The notes: generated by a model from the letters alone, not told the origin. A DNA stretch of 41,239 nt from Thermoplasmata archaeon (GCA_021817225.1 JAKAVR010000013.1:1-41239), one strand, 5' to 3'; counted from the first letter of the stretch, positions 16,601 through 23,537 are shown. Translations and numbers: made by a program.

Positions 16601-17420
16601 CGTAACTATTTCCGTTGACAACGAAGCCGTAATTGGCTGTTGGGTTCGGTGCAAAGACAAAATAGACGTTGTCGTACGTTTGCCAGCCATATCCGTCATT
16701 GTACATGAATGTGACTTCGGGTCCAAATGAACTGGTGGAAGAAAACACGGCGAATTTGACAACCGCGGGGTAAGATAGTGAAACGTTGTTACCCGGAAGT
16801 GAGGGGGCCCCGTAATAGTAAAACCCTGGACTCGCGACAGAGCCGTTACCCCTAAGCGTGGAACTGTAAACGCTTGCACCCGGAGAGGAAAAATTCCATA
16901 CATTGTCGATGAATGAAAAATAATTGGTGAGCGTGTCTACTTGAGCAACATCCTGCACCCAGTAAACATAGGTGGTTCCGCCGTATGAAAACGCGAGTAC
17001 TACATTCATCTGGAAGGACATGCTGTGCCTTGAACCCAATGCGAAGGAAGCATTATAGGTGCTCAGTGAAGTGATATTGACCACACCGAGAAATGCATTC
17101 GACTGGTATTGGTAGGGATTGCCATTTGCACCTATGCCGTAATCTGCTACGCCCATGGGAGCAGGTTCGCTTCTGTAATATTGGAGAGGGTTGACTTGGG
17201 CGGAAGAGGATGGAATGGAGTCAAGGTGCGACGGTTTGAGCACTCTCGAACTGCTGACGCCGTTTGGACGCAAATTGCTTCCTATTGAATTGACAAGGAA
17301 AGGTCCGGCGATTAAAACCATTGCAAGCACGATTGCCATCACTTTCAACCGGTTCATATCAGGCGTCTTAGACTGACGACCTGTTGGATTTGCATTATTC
17401 GTCGTTTTCCCTCCGCACAA
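13683..17420 (-). CDS. large secreted thermopsin-type protein with YVTN propeller, PEGA-like repeats and C-terminal anchor
   Basis: The 1245-residue protein has an N-terminal hydrophobic signal (about residues 25-47) and a thermopsin (A5 peptidase) domain at about 78-330 (EPAPMGVADYGIG, NAFLGVVNITSLST, GSRHSMSFQMNVVL). A PEGA-like segment lies at about 370-440 and a YVTN-type beta-propeller at about 520-820 (repeated YDPSNxYxYV). Four ESGLPxGxxW repeats occur near 443, 825, 983 and 1058. A Gly/Thr-rich repeat (SPSTGG...YFG) is near 905-975, a PEGA domain near 1130-1205, and a final membrane helix precedes RRKKSQ. The track start is TTG; the ATG at 17357 is an alternative. A TATA box at 17449-17460 would start transcription just before the TTG. 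It is probably a wall-less cell's surface protein; proteolytic activity is inferred from family. Confidence 0.85.
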   Translation of the reverse strand: MCGGKTTNNANPTGRQSKTPDMNRLKVMAIVLAMVLIAGPFLVNSIGSNLRPNGVSSSRVLKPSHLDSIPSSSAQVNPLQYYRSEPAPMGVADYGIGANGNPYQYQSNAFLGVVNITSLSTYNASFALGSRHSMSFQMNVVLAFSYGGTTYVYWVQDVAQVDTLTNYFSFIDNVWNFSSPGASVYSSTLRGNGSVASPGFYYYGAPSLPGNNVSLSYPAVVKFAVFSSTSSFGPEVTFMYNDGYGWQTYDNVYFVFAPNPTANYGFVVNGNSYAPSGNYFDAELIMGGPGGGMSTNYTTSQVQLQLEFWNGNNYQLTPSAYNFGSDTAETIGNVISSEYYDPADGVLFTYATAGTYTLGQIYNQANVGFLNVRSSFTFQGSISGTLYVNGTAYPFIGGDINLTLAPGTYSLQLYSGGTLYWLDNAVTLSPGQVLNLNAGYTVTFTESGLPAGQSWSITMSNETGTSVRLSSTSAQMTFIVPMSYYSYMVDVVSGYSPTMIENFGNISQNTVQGITFVKWPASMISTGSGSFPLFVLYDPSNGYVYVSNNNANSIDVFNGNSVVQVISTGTGKYPSEMVYDPSNSYIYVLLSLGIQVINPTSGAVTTILPGYYFSAMTYDTSNSYLYAAGSNNITVINPATDQITQSIILTFNPSGIAYDANNNYLYLINANNNAPGGNITVMNPQTSSTVAVIAVNYGPIWISYDAFNNEIYANGFNYNLNAVGMSLYSVPGSVSVISGTSIVKTITVGFVPGMMAFNPSNGQIYLSNLFSNNVTVIDGSTNTVIRSITVGYYPVGVAYNPDTGVLYVANAFSNNVALLSVAQIYSVMFSETGLPSGTSWSVTLNGAMETSTSSTITFNEPNGTYGYTVSTPISGGSGVRYVTVSSGSVTVNGNNAAVPVSYTTQYYLSTYSSPSTGGTTTPLSGWYNASSTVTISATPDSGYAFLSWTGSGSGNYTGKSSSHAITMDSPITETAYFGKLYSVVFTESGLPSGTEWWVNLTNGQSFNSTATTITFNEVNGTYSYSVATINKSWSSGGGSFTVNGSSLSQSVTFTEVTYHVTLTESGLPSGTSWSVTLNGKTSSYSTASAVFALQNGTYTFEIGNVSGYSVSQSSLTVAVNAAGVSKVVSFSIIRGYLTGSISPSTAVVSVDGTVVAVVNGQFNVTLSPGAYEVTATHSGYSSYYDNITVSGGQSTHLAISMTRSPQSSPSNLINNPLIYIGIVIAVIVAVGAVAIIALGRRKKSQ
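14185..14222. repeat. 38-bp intragenic direct repeat, copy 1
   Basis: This stretch encodes the end of an ESGLP-type repeat unit and is identical in DNA sequence to 14884-14921. The two copies encode the same residues (LPSGTSWSVTLNG). Confidence 0.8.
14884..14921. repeat. 38-bp intragenic direct repeat, copy 2
   Basis: Identical to 14185-14222. The shared DNA, not just shared protein, suggests recent duplication or gene conversion inside the surface-protein gene. Confidence 0.8.
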
Positions 17421-17448
17421 ACTGGGTCAAGCGACCATAGACGCAGTG

Positions 17449-17460
17449 GTATTAAAAGCC
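17449..17460 (-). promoter_or_regulatory. TATA box for the thermopsin-type gene
   Basis: The box GGCTTTTAATAC on the minus strand lies about 33 bases upstream of the TTG at 17420, implying a very short leader if TTG is used. Confidence 0.5.
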
Positions 17461-17697
17461 GACATGGTAACTTTGAGTTGATGAAAAACCCTTCTATTGC
17501 CTACAAATGAAATCTTCATTTTACAGCCTACAAGGTGCGAAAACAAGGTATCACATCAGATTGGGGCCAAGGCTATCGATAATCAGATTTCGGCTGATAT
17601 GACGCTGTCATGGCACGGCCAAGTGAATTTACAATAATCTCACTTTGTTACCATCAAAGAGAGGGATTCTGTTTGATAGGCAATGCAAACGTTTTGA
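17461..17697. other. spacer without a gene
   Basis: I see no coding potential or RNA gene here. It separates the surface-protein promoter from the decayed mobile element. Confidence 0.4.
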
Positions 17698-18358
17698 TCA
17701 CTCATCCTTTTTGATCGCCATACCCGATCCCTTATGGAGGGCAACAGCCCTGCGGATTGTGGGCGCCGGCAGTCCAAAGTGCTTTGCCACTATGCCCCGT
17801 GATTTGCCTTCCTGCCTGAGGACATATGCTCTTTCCACCTTCTCTATCTTGACCCTCAGCTGCCGTCCCGGGGCTTTCAGGACAGTGTTTGCCTTCTGCC
17901 CTCCCTTATCTCGTTCATCGCAATTCTGGCGCGAACCGAGCGTCTCCTGCTCTCAAAGCTGGCAATTACAGACAACAGCGCTCTGAGAACTTCCCGTCCG
18001 AGGTCATGGCTGCCGTCTGCAGGCGTGTCGAGGGGGGACTCCCACAGAGAATGGAATGAGTTTCCGGGAGCTTCCACTTCCCCTATTGAATCTATTGCCT
18101 TCGTGAACTTCTCATCCCACCGCTACCTATCAAGGGACCACATGAGGACATGATTCCACGTCCTCTCGGGGGAACGGGCGTCTTTCAGCATGCGCTCGTA
18201 ACTCCTGGCAACTTTGCCTTATGCGCTTGCCTTTCCCTGTAGACTCTAACTATGGTCCAGCCTCTCCTCGAAGCTTCGGGCACATGCTCTCTCTGCTGCC
18301 CCTTGAGAACCTGGCCATCTGTGGAGACACAGACGTAGAAGACACCGATTTCGGTCAT
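17698..18358 (-). pseudogene. decayed serine recombinase (resolvase/invertase family)
   Basis: Three frames together reconstruct a roughly 220-residue serine recombinase. The N-terminus IGVFYVCVSTDGQ matches YVRVSTDxQ, with the catalytic Ser kept but the conserved Arg replaced by Cys. The middle helix VLRALLSVIASFESRRRSVRARIAMNEIREGRRQ matches the family's long E helix, and the C-terminus VLRQEGKSRGIVAKHFGLPAPTIRRAV is its helix-turn-helix. A frameshift separates the first two parts near 18190 and another the last two near 17880; a stop also falls after WSLDR. The ATG overlaps the dam-like stop by 4 nt. Confidence 0.85.
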
Positions 18359-18855
18359 CGCAAATCCTCTCTTAGATAGCACACCCGCAACGGCAGGAAA
18401 GCCTCGCCGTAACGGCAGATGTTGTCCGGAGACATCTCGACTGCGATGCTTGTCACCGCAATCTCCTTTGACTTCAGTATGGCAATAAGAGATGGAAAAG
18501 GCGCCGAGTCCGGCTTCGCGTCCCCACACTCAAACTTCAGACGACCGCGTACGAATCTGAGTTCTTCGTCATACAGATAATCGGGGAACCACGCAGTGAC
18601 TGTCCGTGCCGGAAGCAGGAGTATGACAGTCACGCCTTTGAGATATTCGTAACGTGCCATTGCAATCCATCGCATAATCTGACTGTCGTGCTGCGGATTC
18701 ACAAATGCCGGAAATGTTCATAGTGTTGCAAGACCGTCGGTTGTGGTATTGCGCTGGCAGGGATCCCACAAAGGACCATACTCTTTCTGCAATTCTTTCA
18801 ACACTTTCCCAAGCGTTTGCCAGTCGAGACGTTGCGATATGAAGTGGACTTTCAA
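18355..18855 (-). pseudogene. decayed phage-type DNA N-6-adenine methyltransferase (Dam)
   Basis: Continuous minus-strand coding from about 18855 resembles phage Dam proteins: KVHFISQRLDWQTL at the N-terminus, KEYGPLWDPC, DGLATL, then FVNPQHD where the family has a VNPPY-type motif. The C-terminal half TVILLLPARTVTAWFPDYLYD, RFVRGRLKFE and SAPFPSLIAIL is diagnostic. A TGA at about 18725 stands where a Trp (TGG) is expected, and the NPPY tyrosine is lost, so it should be inactive. The stop overlaps the recombinase ATG (ATGA), showing the two genes were once translationally coupled. Confidence 0.8.
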
Positions 18856-18895
18856 AAACTGCGTCGTTGACTCCCTCCCCCCTCATAGCGTTGTC

Positions 18896-19120
18896 TTAGG
18901 CCATTATCGCAGGCGAGAGACGCCACATAAGCTTCCGCAGACTTCTCTGAAAGGAAGATGTGCAGTGCTTTCCCTCACCCTGGACAACGGCCGATACTAC
19001 CCACCCATCGTTATCGCTCTCGCAGAATGGCACGATGTTAGGCACAACGTCGCCATACTTGTCCGACCGCTATTCCCTGTGGTGGATAAAAGGACCGTCG
19101 TATACCCAGACTTCAGACAT
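18896..19120 (-). pseudogene. unidentified broken gene in the mobile-element remnant
   Basis: A minus-strand frame reads MSEVWVYDGPFIHHRE, a TAG (19070-19072), then RSDKYGDVVPNIVPFCESD and VVSAVVQGEGKHC, ending at TAA 18896. Amino acid composition looks coding, and removing the TAG gives about 75 residues. It lies just upstream of the dam-like gene in the same direction. I do not recognise the family. The start could be further upstream at MNIIEQAAM. Confidence 0.5.
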
Positions 19121-19181
19121 CATTGCCGCCTGCTCAATGATATTCATTTTCCGCCCTTGCCCCGACACACGACCCAATTTT

Positions 19182-19530
19182 TTATTTCCCATTTTCATTT
19201 TCACCAACTGACTTTGGGATTGCAGTCCATTTCCCATTTCTTTGTCGTAGCAGTTCTTCTGTCACCATTTACTTGCAGAGTTTCTCTACGTCTTGTGCCC
19301 TGATATCATGCCCATATCCACGCAGCGTCCCTGCAGTCATTGCACACGACTGCTCCATCGAGTCCCCTCGGGTCTTCGAAAGCAATGTGTAGCTGGCACC
19401 CTTCAGCTTGTCTCTACCTGCGGAGTCCACCTCTGTGGTGAGGGATTCTTTATCGCAAATCGGTGCAGAACTCGAAAAAGTGGGTAACTGGGTAACTTTT
19501 CTTTCGTACCCTTCACGCTGTTTACATATT
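19182..19530 (-). pseudogene. unidentified ORF fragments in the mobile-element remnant
   Basis: An open minus-strand frame without an early ATG reads CKQREGYERKVTQLP, KGASYTLLSKTRGDSMEQ and LRGYGHDIRAQDVEKLCK to TAA 19269. It is followed at once by an ATG frame, MVTEELLRQRNGKWTAIP, ending near 19182. The residue mix looks protein-like, possibly one gene split by the TAA. No family is recognised. Confidence 0.35.
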
Positions 19531-19621
19531 CACTCGGTTACCCTTGATTGTTACTGCGCGATGTCGGGTTAACCTGCATTTTCACTCTCAGGGTTTATAT
19601 ATGAATCGTCTCCGGTTACCC
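19482..19621. repeat. cluster of GGGTAACY motifs around a TATA-like box
   Basis: GGGTAACT occurs twice in tandem (19482-19497), the inverted form GGTTACCC at 19536-19543 and 19614-19621, and GGGTTAACC at 19566-19574. A TATA-like GTTTATATATG lies at 19592-19602. Such clusters occur as operator sites or plasmid/virus iterons. Function is inferred only. Confidence 0.5.
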
Positions 19622-19754
19622 GGCTGCTCATATTTTCACGTTTTCCGTGTACATGGGAAAATGCCCATTCGCTGCCGGGTGGTGGTTTTGTCTGCCCCAT
19701 TCTGTCGTGCGCGATTTCTTCTTCAGATTCAACTAACGGCACGATAGCGGCTCG

Positions 19755-20422
19755 TTATGTGCATTTTCCAAACTTACGAACCTTGACACTGAGCGTGTCG
19801 TCAAGGACTCTATGGTATGGGATACCATGAGCAACACATACCCAGGTTGCTAGCTCCTTGAGTCCCTTGTACTTCGAATCCGTTGAATCCGCGCGCTGGT
19901 TGTACTCGGCGAGGATCGATGTCGTGACATAGTCGCCACGAACATCCCTTTCACCGACTGAAACAGTGTCCGATGACCATTCCATCCCTTCTCCACGGAT
20001 TTCGTTATGGTCTTTCAGAATCACAGTATTTTAATTTTCCACAGTGACCAAAAATCAGCAAACTGTGCTGCTTTGTTGCGCTCCGCCTCGTTTGTAAACA
20101 GCTCAATCGGTTGACCACCGACTCCACAAATTCCTCGACCGTGGGCACACGCCAGTCGACTTCGAAGTCGCGGCAAAGTTCCTCCCACATGAGCAGCCCC
20201 ATGCGTGTCTCGGCCCATGAGTGCGAGCGACGGGAATCCCTGAAGCCGCGGAATGCTCAGCCTCTGCACGCCTCTGAACCGAATGTATTTCCTGATGATC
20301 TTCCTGTTAACGGCGGAAATTGATGCGTCGCTTTCCAGATTCGCGAGTGCCTGCCGAAGCAGTTTGTCATAGTGATGTATGTCAGCTGCTCCGACAACCA
20401 CGCCTGAGAGTAAATCATGCAC
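19755..20422 (-). pseudogene. probable tyrosine-recombinase (integrase) remnant beside tRNA-Leu
   Basis: Two overlapping frames together resemble the N-terminal core-binding domain of archaeal tyrosine integrases: YDKLLRQALANLESD and VNRKIIRKYIRFRGVQRLSIPRL in one, then LCRDFEVDWRVPTVEEFVESVVNRL in another (20005-20202). A third frame (19755-20024) could be the next part but has no recognisable motif. The catalytic C-terminal domain (R..HxxR..Y) is not visible. Its position directly downstream of the tRNA-Leu 3' end is where such integrases typically lie. The match is to pattern only. Confidence 0.45.
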
Positions 20423-20444
20423 ATGATATTGACCTTCGGTGTGG

Positions 20445-20541
20445 TGCGGGAGGAGGGATTTGAACCCACGTACCCCTGCGGGACAGAATTTCCTATGGGA
20501 TCTTAAGTCCTGCGCTGTTGGCCAAGCTTAGCTACTCCCGC
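20445..20541 (-). tRNA. tRNA-Leu(UAA) with a 12-nt intron
   Basis: The minus strand folds as a class II tRNA with acceptor GCGGGAG/CUCCCGC and discriminator A. The anticodon stem CAGGA/UUCUG encloses 19 nt. Removing 12 nt (20490-20501) leaves CUUAAGA with anticodon UAA. Exon CUUA pairs with intron UAGG, and bulges AGA and AAA give a bulge-helix-bulge. The variable arm is UCCCGCAGGGG-like. The T stem GUGGG/CCCUC contains one U-U mismatch, which is unusual. Confidence 0.9.
20490..20501 (-). other. tRNA-Leu intron (12 nt)
   Basis: Inserted after position 37; its UAGG pairs with loop bases CUUA including one U-G pair, forming the 4-bp central helix of the splice motif. Confidence 0.8.
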
Positions 20542-20566
20542 TCTTGGGAGTGGATTGTGAGCCGAG

Positions 20567-20575
20567 TAATAAATC
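20567..20575 (-). promoter_or_regulatory. TATA box for tRNA-Leu
   Basis: The AT-rich box GATTTATTA on the minus strand lies about 30 bases upstream of the tRNA 5' end. Confidence 0.55.
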
Positions 20576-20656
20576 CCCTCTTCGACAGGAACACAATTGC
20601 CGCATCCTGCCGGTCAATAAGTTGAATCCTTTAATCTACTTCGTCCAGGATGATCG

Positions 20657-22207
20657 GTGGCACACAGGAAAGAGATGGTCAGAATGGTGAAGGAATTTGG
20701 GATATTCATAAATGGACAATGGACCGAAAGTTCCAGGAACGAATTCTTCGAAACGCTCAACCCTGCAACAGGTGAAGTGCTTGCAAGATTTGCGCGAGGC
20801 AATGCAAGGGATGTCGACCTCGCAGTCAGGTCCGCAGAAAAGGGGTTCAGGGTCTGGAAGGAGATACCTGCACCCATGAGAGGGGAAGTGCTGCTGAAGG
20901 CAGCGCTGAACCTGGAGAAGCATAAGGACGAGCTGGGCCTGCTGGTAACCAAGGAAATGGGGAAGATCCTGAGCGAGGGAAAAGGGGAGGTGCAGGAGGC
21001 CATTGACTTCTTCAAGTACATGGCGGGCGAGGGCAGGCGGATGTTCGGCGAGACCACTCCCTCCGAGCTGCCTGACAAGTTCAACATGACAGTCAGGCTG
21101 CCCAAGGGGCCGGTGGGAATGATCACGCCCTGGAACTTCCCCGTCTCGATCCCGTCCTGGAAAATGGGCGCTGCACTGATTGCCGGCTGTTCGATCGTGC
21201 TCAAGCCTGCAACGGACACACCGTTGTGCGCCGCGAGGTTTGTTGAACTGGTGGATGAGGCCGGATTCCCGCCTGGCGTGATCAGCATGGTCCCCGGCAG
21301 CGGCAGTGATGTTGGGAGCCCGCTCATCAACCACCCGTCGATAAGGGCAATCTCGTTCACTGGCGGAGTTGCCACTGGCAGGGAAGTGTACACCGAGGGA
21401 GCGAAGAGGCTGATTCAGGTGCATCTTGAACTCGGTGGAAAGAACCCGGTGATCGTCATGGACGATGCAAACATGGATATTGTCGCGGATGGAGTTCTCT
21501 TCGGTGCGTTCGGGACCTCGGGACAGAGATGCACAGCGACTAGCAGGCTGATAGTTCAGGAGGGGGCATACAGGAAACTGATGGACGTTCTCACGGCAAG
21601 GATCGAAAAGCTGAAGGTGGGAAACCCCGCGGACGTGGATGTGGACATGGGGCCTGTAATTAACAGGAAGGCGAAGGACTCAATCATGGGCTACATCGAC
21701 ATAGGCAAGAAGGAGGGGGGCAAGGTGCTTACCGGTGGAGAATCGCTTGAAGGGGGAGTCTACAGCCGGGGCAATTTCATACAGCCGACGATGATCGAGA
21801 CGAAGCACGGTTCAAGAATAAGCACCGAGGAGATATTCGGCCCGGTACTTTCAGTAATCAGGGTGAGGGACTTCGACGATGCAATCTCTGTGGCCAACGG
21901 TGTGCAGTACGGCCTGAGCTCGGCAATCTACACGAGGGATGTCAACAGGGCGTTCAAGGCAATACGCCTTCTTGAAAGCGGTATAACATACATCAACGCG
22001 CCAACGATTGGGGCGGAGATACACCTGCCTTTCGGCGGCGTGAAAAGCACTGGCACAGGCGGAAGGGAAGCAGGCTCGTCTGCAATCGAGGAATTCACGG
22101 AGCTGAAAAGCGTCTTCATCGATTACAGCGACAGGCTGCAGAAGGCGCAGATAGACACGGAGAGCAGGCTCAGGGAAAGGACGGAAGAGGTGGAAAAGCA
22201 GGCCTGA
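20657..22207 (+). CDS. NAD(P)-dependent aldehyde dehydrogenase
   Basis: This ALDH-superfamily enzyme oxidises an aldehyde to a carboxylate; its substrate is not clear from sequence. Landmarks are the oxyanion region MITPWNFPVSIPSWK, SFTGGVATG, catalytic Glu in LELGGKNPV, catalytic Cys in FGTSGQRCTATSR and EEIFGPVLSV. At 516 residues it is slightly longer than typical because of a charged C-terminal tail (about 490-516). The reported start is GTG; a TATA-like CTTTAATCT (20629-20637) would start transcription at about 20658, so either GTG or a nearby ATG (20675, 20684) is used. Succinate-semialdehyde, dioxovalerate or glyceraldehyde dehydrogenases are all possible. Confidence 0.9.
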   Translation: MAHRKEMVRMVKEFGIFINGQWTESSRNEFFETLNPATGEVLARFARGNARDVDLAVRSAEKGFRVWKEIPAPMRGEVLLKAALNLEKHKDELGLLVTKEMGKILSEGKGEVQEAIDFFKYMAGEGRRMFGETTPSELPDKFNMTVRLPKGPVGMITPWNFPVSIPSWKMGAALIAGCSIVLKPATDTPLCAARFVELVDEAGFPPGVISMVPGSGSDVGSPLINHPSIRAISFTGGVATGREVYTEGAKRLIQVHLELGGKNPVIVMDDANMDIVADGVLFGAFGTSGQRCTATSRLIVQEGAYRKLMDVLTARIEKLKVGNPADVDVDMGPVINRKAKDSIMGYIDIGKKEGGKVLTGGESLEGGVYSRGNFIQPTMIETKHGSRISTEEIFGPVLSVIRVRDFDDAISVANGVQYGLSSAIYTRDVNRAFKAIRLLESGITYINAPTIGAEIHLPFGGVKSTGTGGREAGSSAIEEFTELKSVFIDYSDRLQKAQIDTESRLRERTEEVEKQA

Positions 22208-22780
22208 TCACGCCTTTCCCCTGGATTCACCGGATGATACCGCCCCGGCGAATATGTGGGCAAGGCGCAGCGGCTCCGGGAAGTTGCCACGCACGATGGA
22301 TGCGGCGATTATGTTGAGTGCATCTTCATCGCTTATCCCTTCGTTCCTGGCGAACAGCCTGAAGCCTTCTCCCTGCACACTGTGCGGAGAATATGCCGAG
22401 ACAAGTTCCATCCTTTCCCTCCAGTCGGCAAAGTGCTTCCTCAGCGCCGATTCCATTTCATTAAGGTCCGGTTCTCTCCTTGTAATGCTCACGACAGGTA
22501 TTCCCGTCCCGCGGTTTATCAGGCCGAGATCGAAGATGTTGAAACCGCCTGCCGCTATCCCGTCCAGCATTATGAGCCTTATCTGTTCTCTCAGCCTTGA
22601 TTTGAGGACGGCATCGATGACCCGGCCTGAAGCATCCACGCCGTCGATCTCGCAGTCTGTTACAATTGCCCCCTCGACATATGAAGGGATTCTGACCACA
22701 ACGCCGACCAGGACCGCTCTGCCCTTCCTGAATGTAAATTTCCCGTCGTCAAACGCTATCACGCGTGTCTGCTTCTTCAC
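22208..22780 (-). CDS. DUF99 (UPF0215) family protein
   Basis: The 190-residue protein matches DUF99, an archaeal family of unknown role related in fold to endonuclease V. Visible blocks are DGVDASGRVIDAVLKSR, RLIMLDGIAAGGFNIFD and the GIPVVSITRREPDL segment. The start is GTG at 22780, one base after the pth2 stop, so it is the third gene of a tight operon. Nuclease activity is not implied by these motifs alone. It faces the aldehyde dehydrogenase gene, with which it is adjacent at the 3' end. Confidence 0.88.
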   Translation of the reverse strand: MKKQTRVIAFDDGKFTFRKGRAVLVGVVVRIPSYVEGAIVTDCEIDGVDASGRVIDAVLKSRLREQIRLIMLDGIAAGGFNIFDLGLINRGTGIPVVSITRREPDLNEMESALRKHFADWRERMELVSAYSPHSVQGEGFRLFARNEGISDEDALNIIAASIVRGNFPEPLRLAHIFAGAVSSGESRGKA

Positions 22781-22781
22781 T

Positions 22782-23153
22782 TCACATCAGTGCCAGTTCG
22801 CCCGTTACAGGATCTATGTCCACTTCCCTTGCAGGACCAATTCCAATGCAGGTTACCGTCCCGGGGGGAATTTCGGTGAGTCCCGCATCGGCTATCAGGC
22901 TGCTCGTGAGCCCCCTTGATCTTGCCGCGTCCCTCAGGAAATAAAGGTCATCCGCCGACTTCACCTTTACAACAACCTTCTTCTGCCCTTCCTCGAACCA
23001 TGCATCGAATATCCTCCTGTCCCTCTCCTTCGAGAGCAGCGAGCAGCTGACTGCTGCATGCGCCACCTGCACGGCCAGTTTGCCTACAGACAGTTTGAGG
23101 TCGGCTCTGACAGCAATCACGAGCTTGTATGCAAACCTGTTCCCCTGCATCAA
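22782..23153 (-). CDS. pth2: peptidyl-tRNA hydrolase, archaeal type
   Basis: Pth2 releases peptides from prematurely dissociated peptidyl-tRNA. The 123-residue protein carries KLVIAVRADLKLSVGKLAVQVAHAAV, KKVVVKVKSADDL, SLIADAGLTEIPPGTVTCIGIGPA and the C-terminal LALM typical of the family. Its start overlaps the stop of the upstream membrane-protein gene by 4 nt, and DUF99 follows directly. Confidence 0.96.
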   Translation of the reverse strand: MMQGNRFAYKLVIAVRADLKLSVGKLAVQVAHAAVSCSLLSKERDRRIFDAWFEEGQKKVVVKVKSADDLYFLRDAARSRGLTSSLIADAGLTEIPPGTVTCIGIGPAREVDIDPVTGELALM

Positions 23154-23503
23154 CCCCCGCCCCCCTTTCTTTCGCTGTCAAGCTCTTCCAGGCCCCGCAT
23201 TGGACGAAGAAGCGAGGATCTGAAGAGTGCTATCAAGAGGAATGCTGCGGTCAGGACACCGAGAAGAACAGGAAGTGCAACGAACTGGAAGGGGGAATGG
23301 GTTGCCTGTGAAACCAGGAACAGAACGAACATTGCAAGCAGAGTTATTGCGAGGCTGAGCCCGGTTGATGAAGCGATAAAGTGCAGGTCGTCCGAGCGCC
23401 AGGTGCTCTTCTTTTCGGCGAAAGCGAATATTGCAGACATGCCTGGAAGGAAGAAGAAAAGGGCGGCGATGACGGGCAGAAGAATGGGAGTGAATTCGCT
23501 CAT
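23150..23503 (-). CDS. small membrane protein, first gene of the pth2 operon
   Basis: I place the start at ATG 23503 (MSEFTPILLP); the longer ORF-track start covers non-coding upstream sequence. The 117-residue product has three strongly hydrophobic segments (about residues 5-26, 45-68, 73-98) and a basic/acidic tail. No family is recognised. A TATA box at 23524-23537 predicts a leaderless transcript, with a 19-bp palindrome over the start. Confidence 0.7.
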   Translation of the reverse strand: MSEFTPILLPVIAALFFFLPGMSAIFAFAEKKSTWRSDDLHFIASSTGLSLAITLLAMFVLFLVSQATHSPFQFVALPVLLGVLTAAFLLIALFRSSLLRPMRGLEELDSERKGGGG

Positions 23504-23520
23504 GCATTCGAAGAATGCAT
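23502..23520. promoter_or_regulatory. 19-bp palindrome over the start of the pth2 operon
   Basis: ATGCATTCGAAGAATGCAT is perfectly symmetrical (8-bp arms, 3-bp centre) and covers the predicted transcription start and the start codon of the membrane protein. It could be a repressor operator. No regulator is identified. Confidence 0.45.
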
Positions 23521-23523
23521 TTT

Positions 23524-23537
23524 GATTATAATAATTG
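23524..23537 (-). promoter_or_regulatory. TATA box for the membrane protein-pth2-DUF99 operon
   Basis: The minus strand reads ATTATTATAATC, about 26 bases upstream of the ATG at 23503, so the transcript is probably leaderless. Confidence 0.55.

Noticed and set aside
17661-17668. Possible left attachment site matching GAGGGATT of tRNA-Leu
   Set aside because: Only 8 bases match and the flanks diverge; this is expected by chance over 3 kb.
18725-18727. Reassignment of TGA to Trp or selenocysteine
   Set aside because: TGA ends many intact genes in the window, and the genes with internal TGA have other lesions.
18743-19303. 186-aa plus-strand ORF
   Set aside because: It is antisense to the Dam-like and neighbouring fragments, and has odd composition and no start signals; judged a shadow.
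19544-19747. 67-aa plus-strand ORF after a TATA-like box
   Set aside because: Cysteine- and Arg-rich random-looking composition with no motif; the TATA-like box is better seen as part of the motif cluster.
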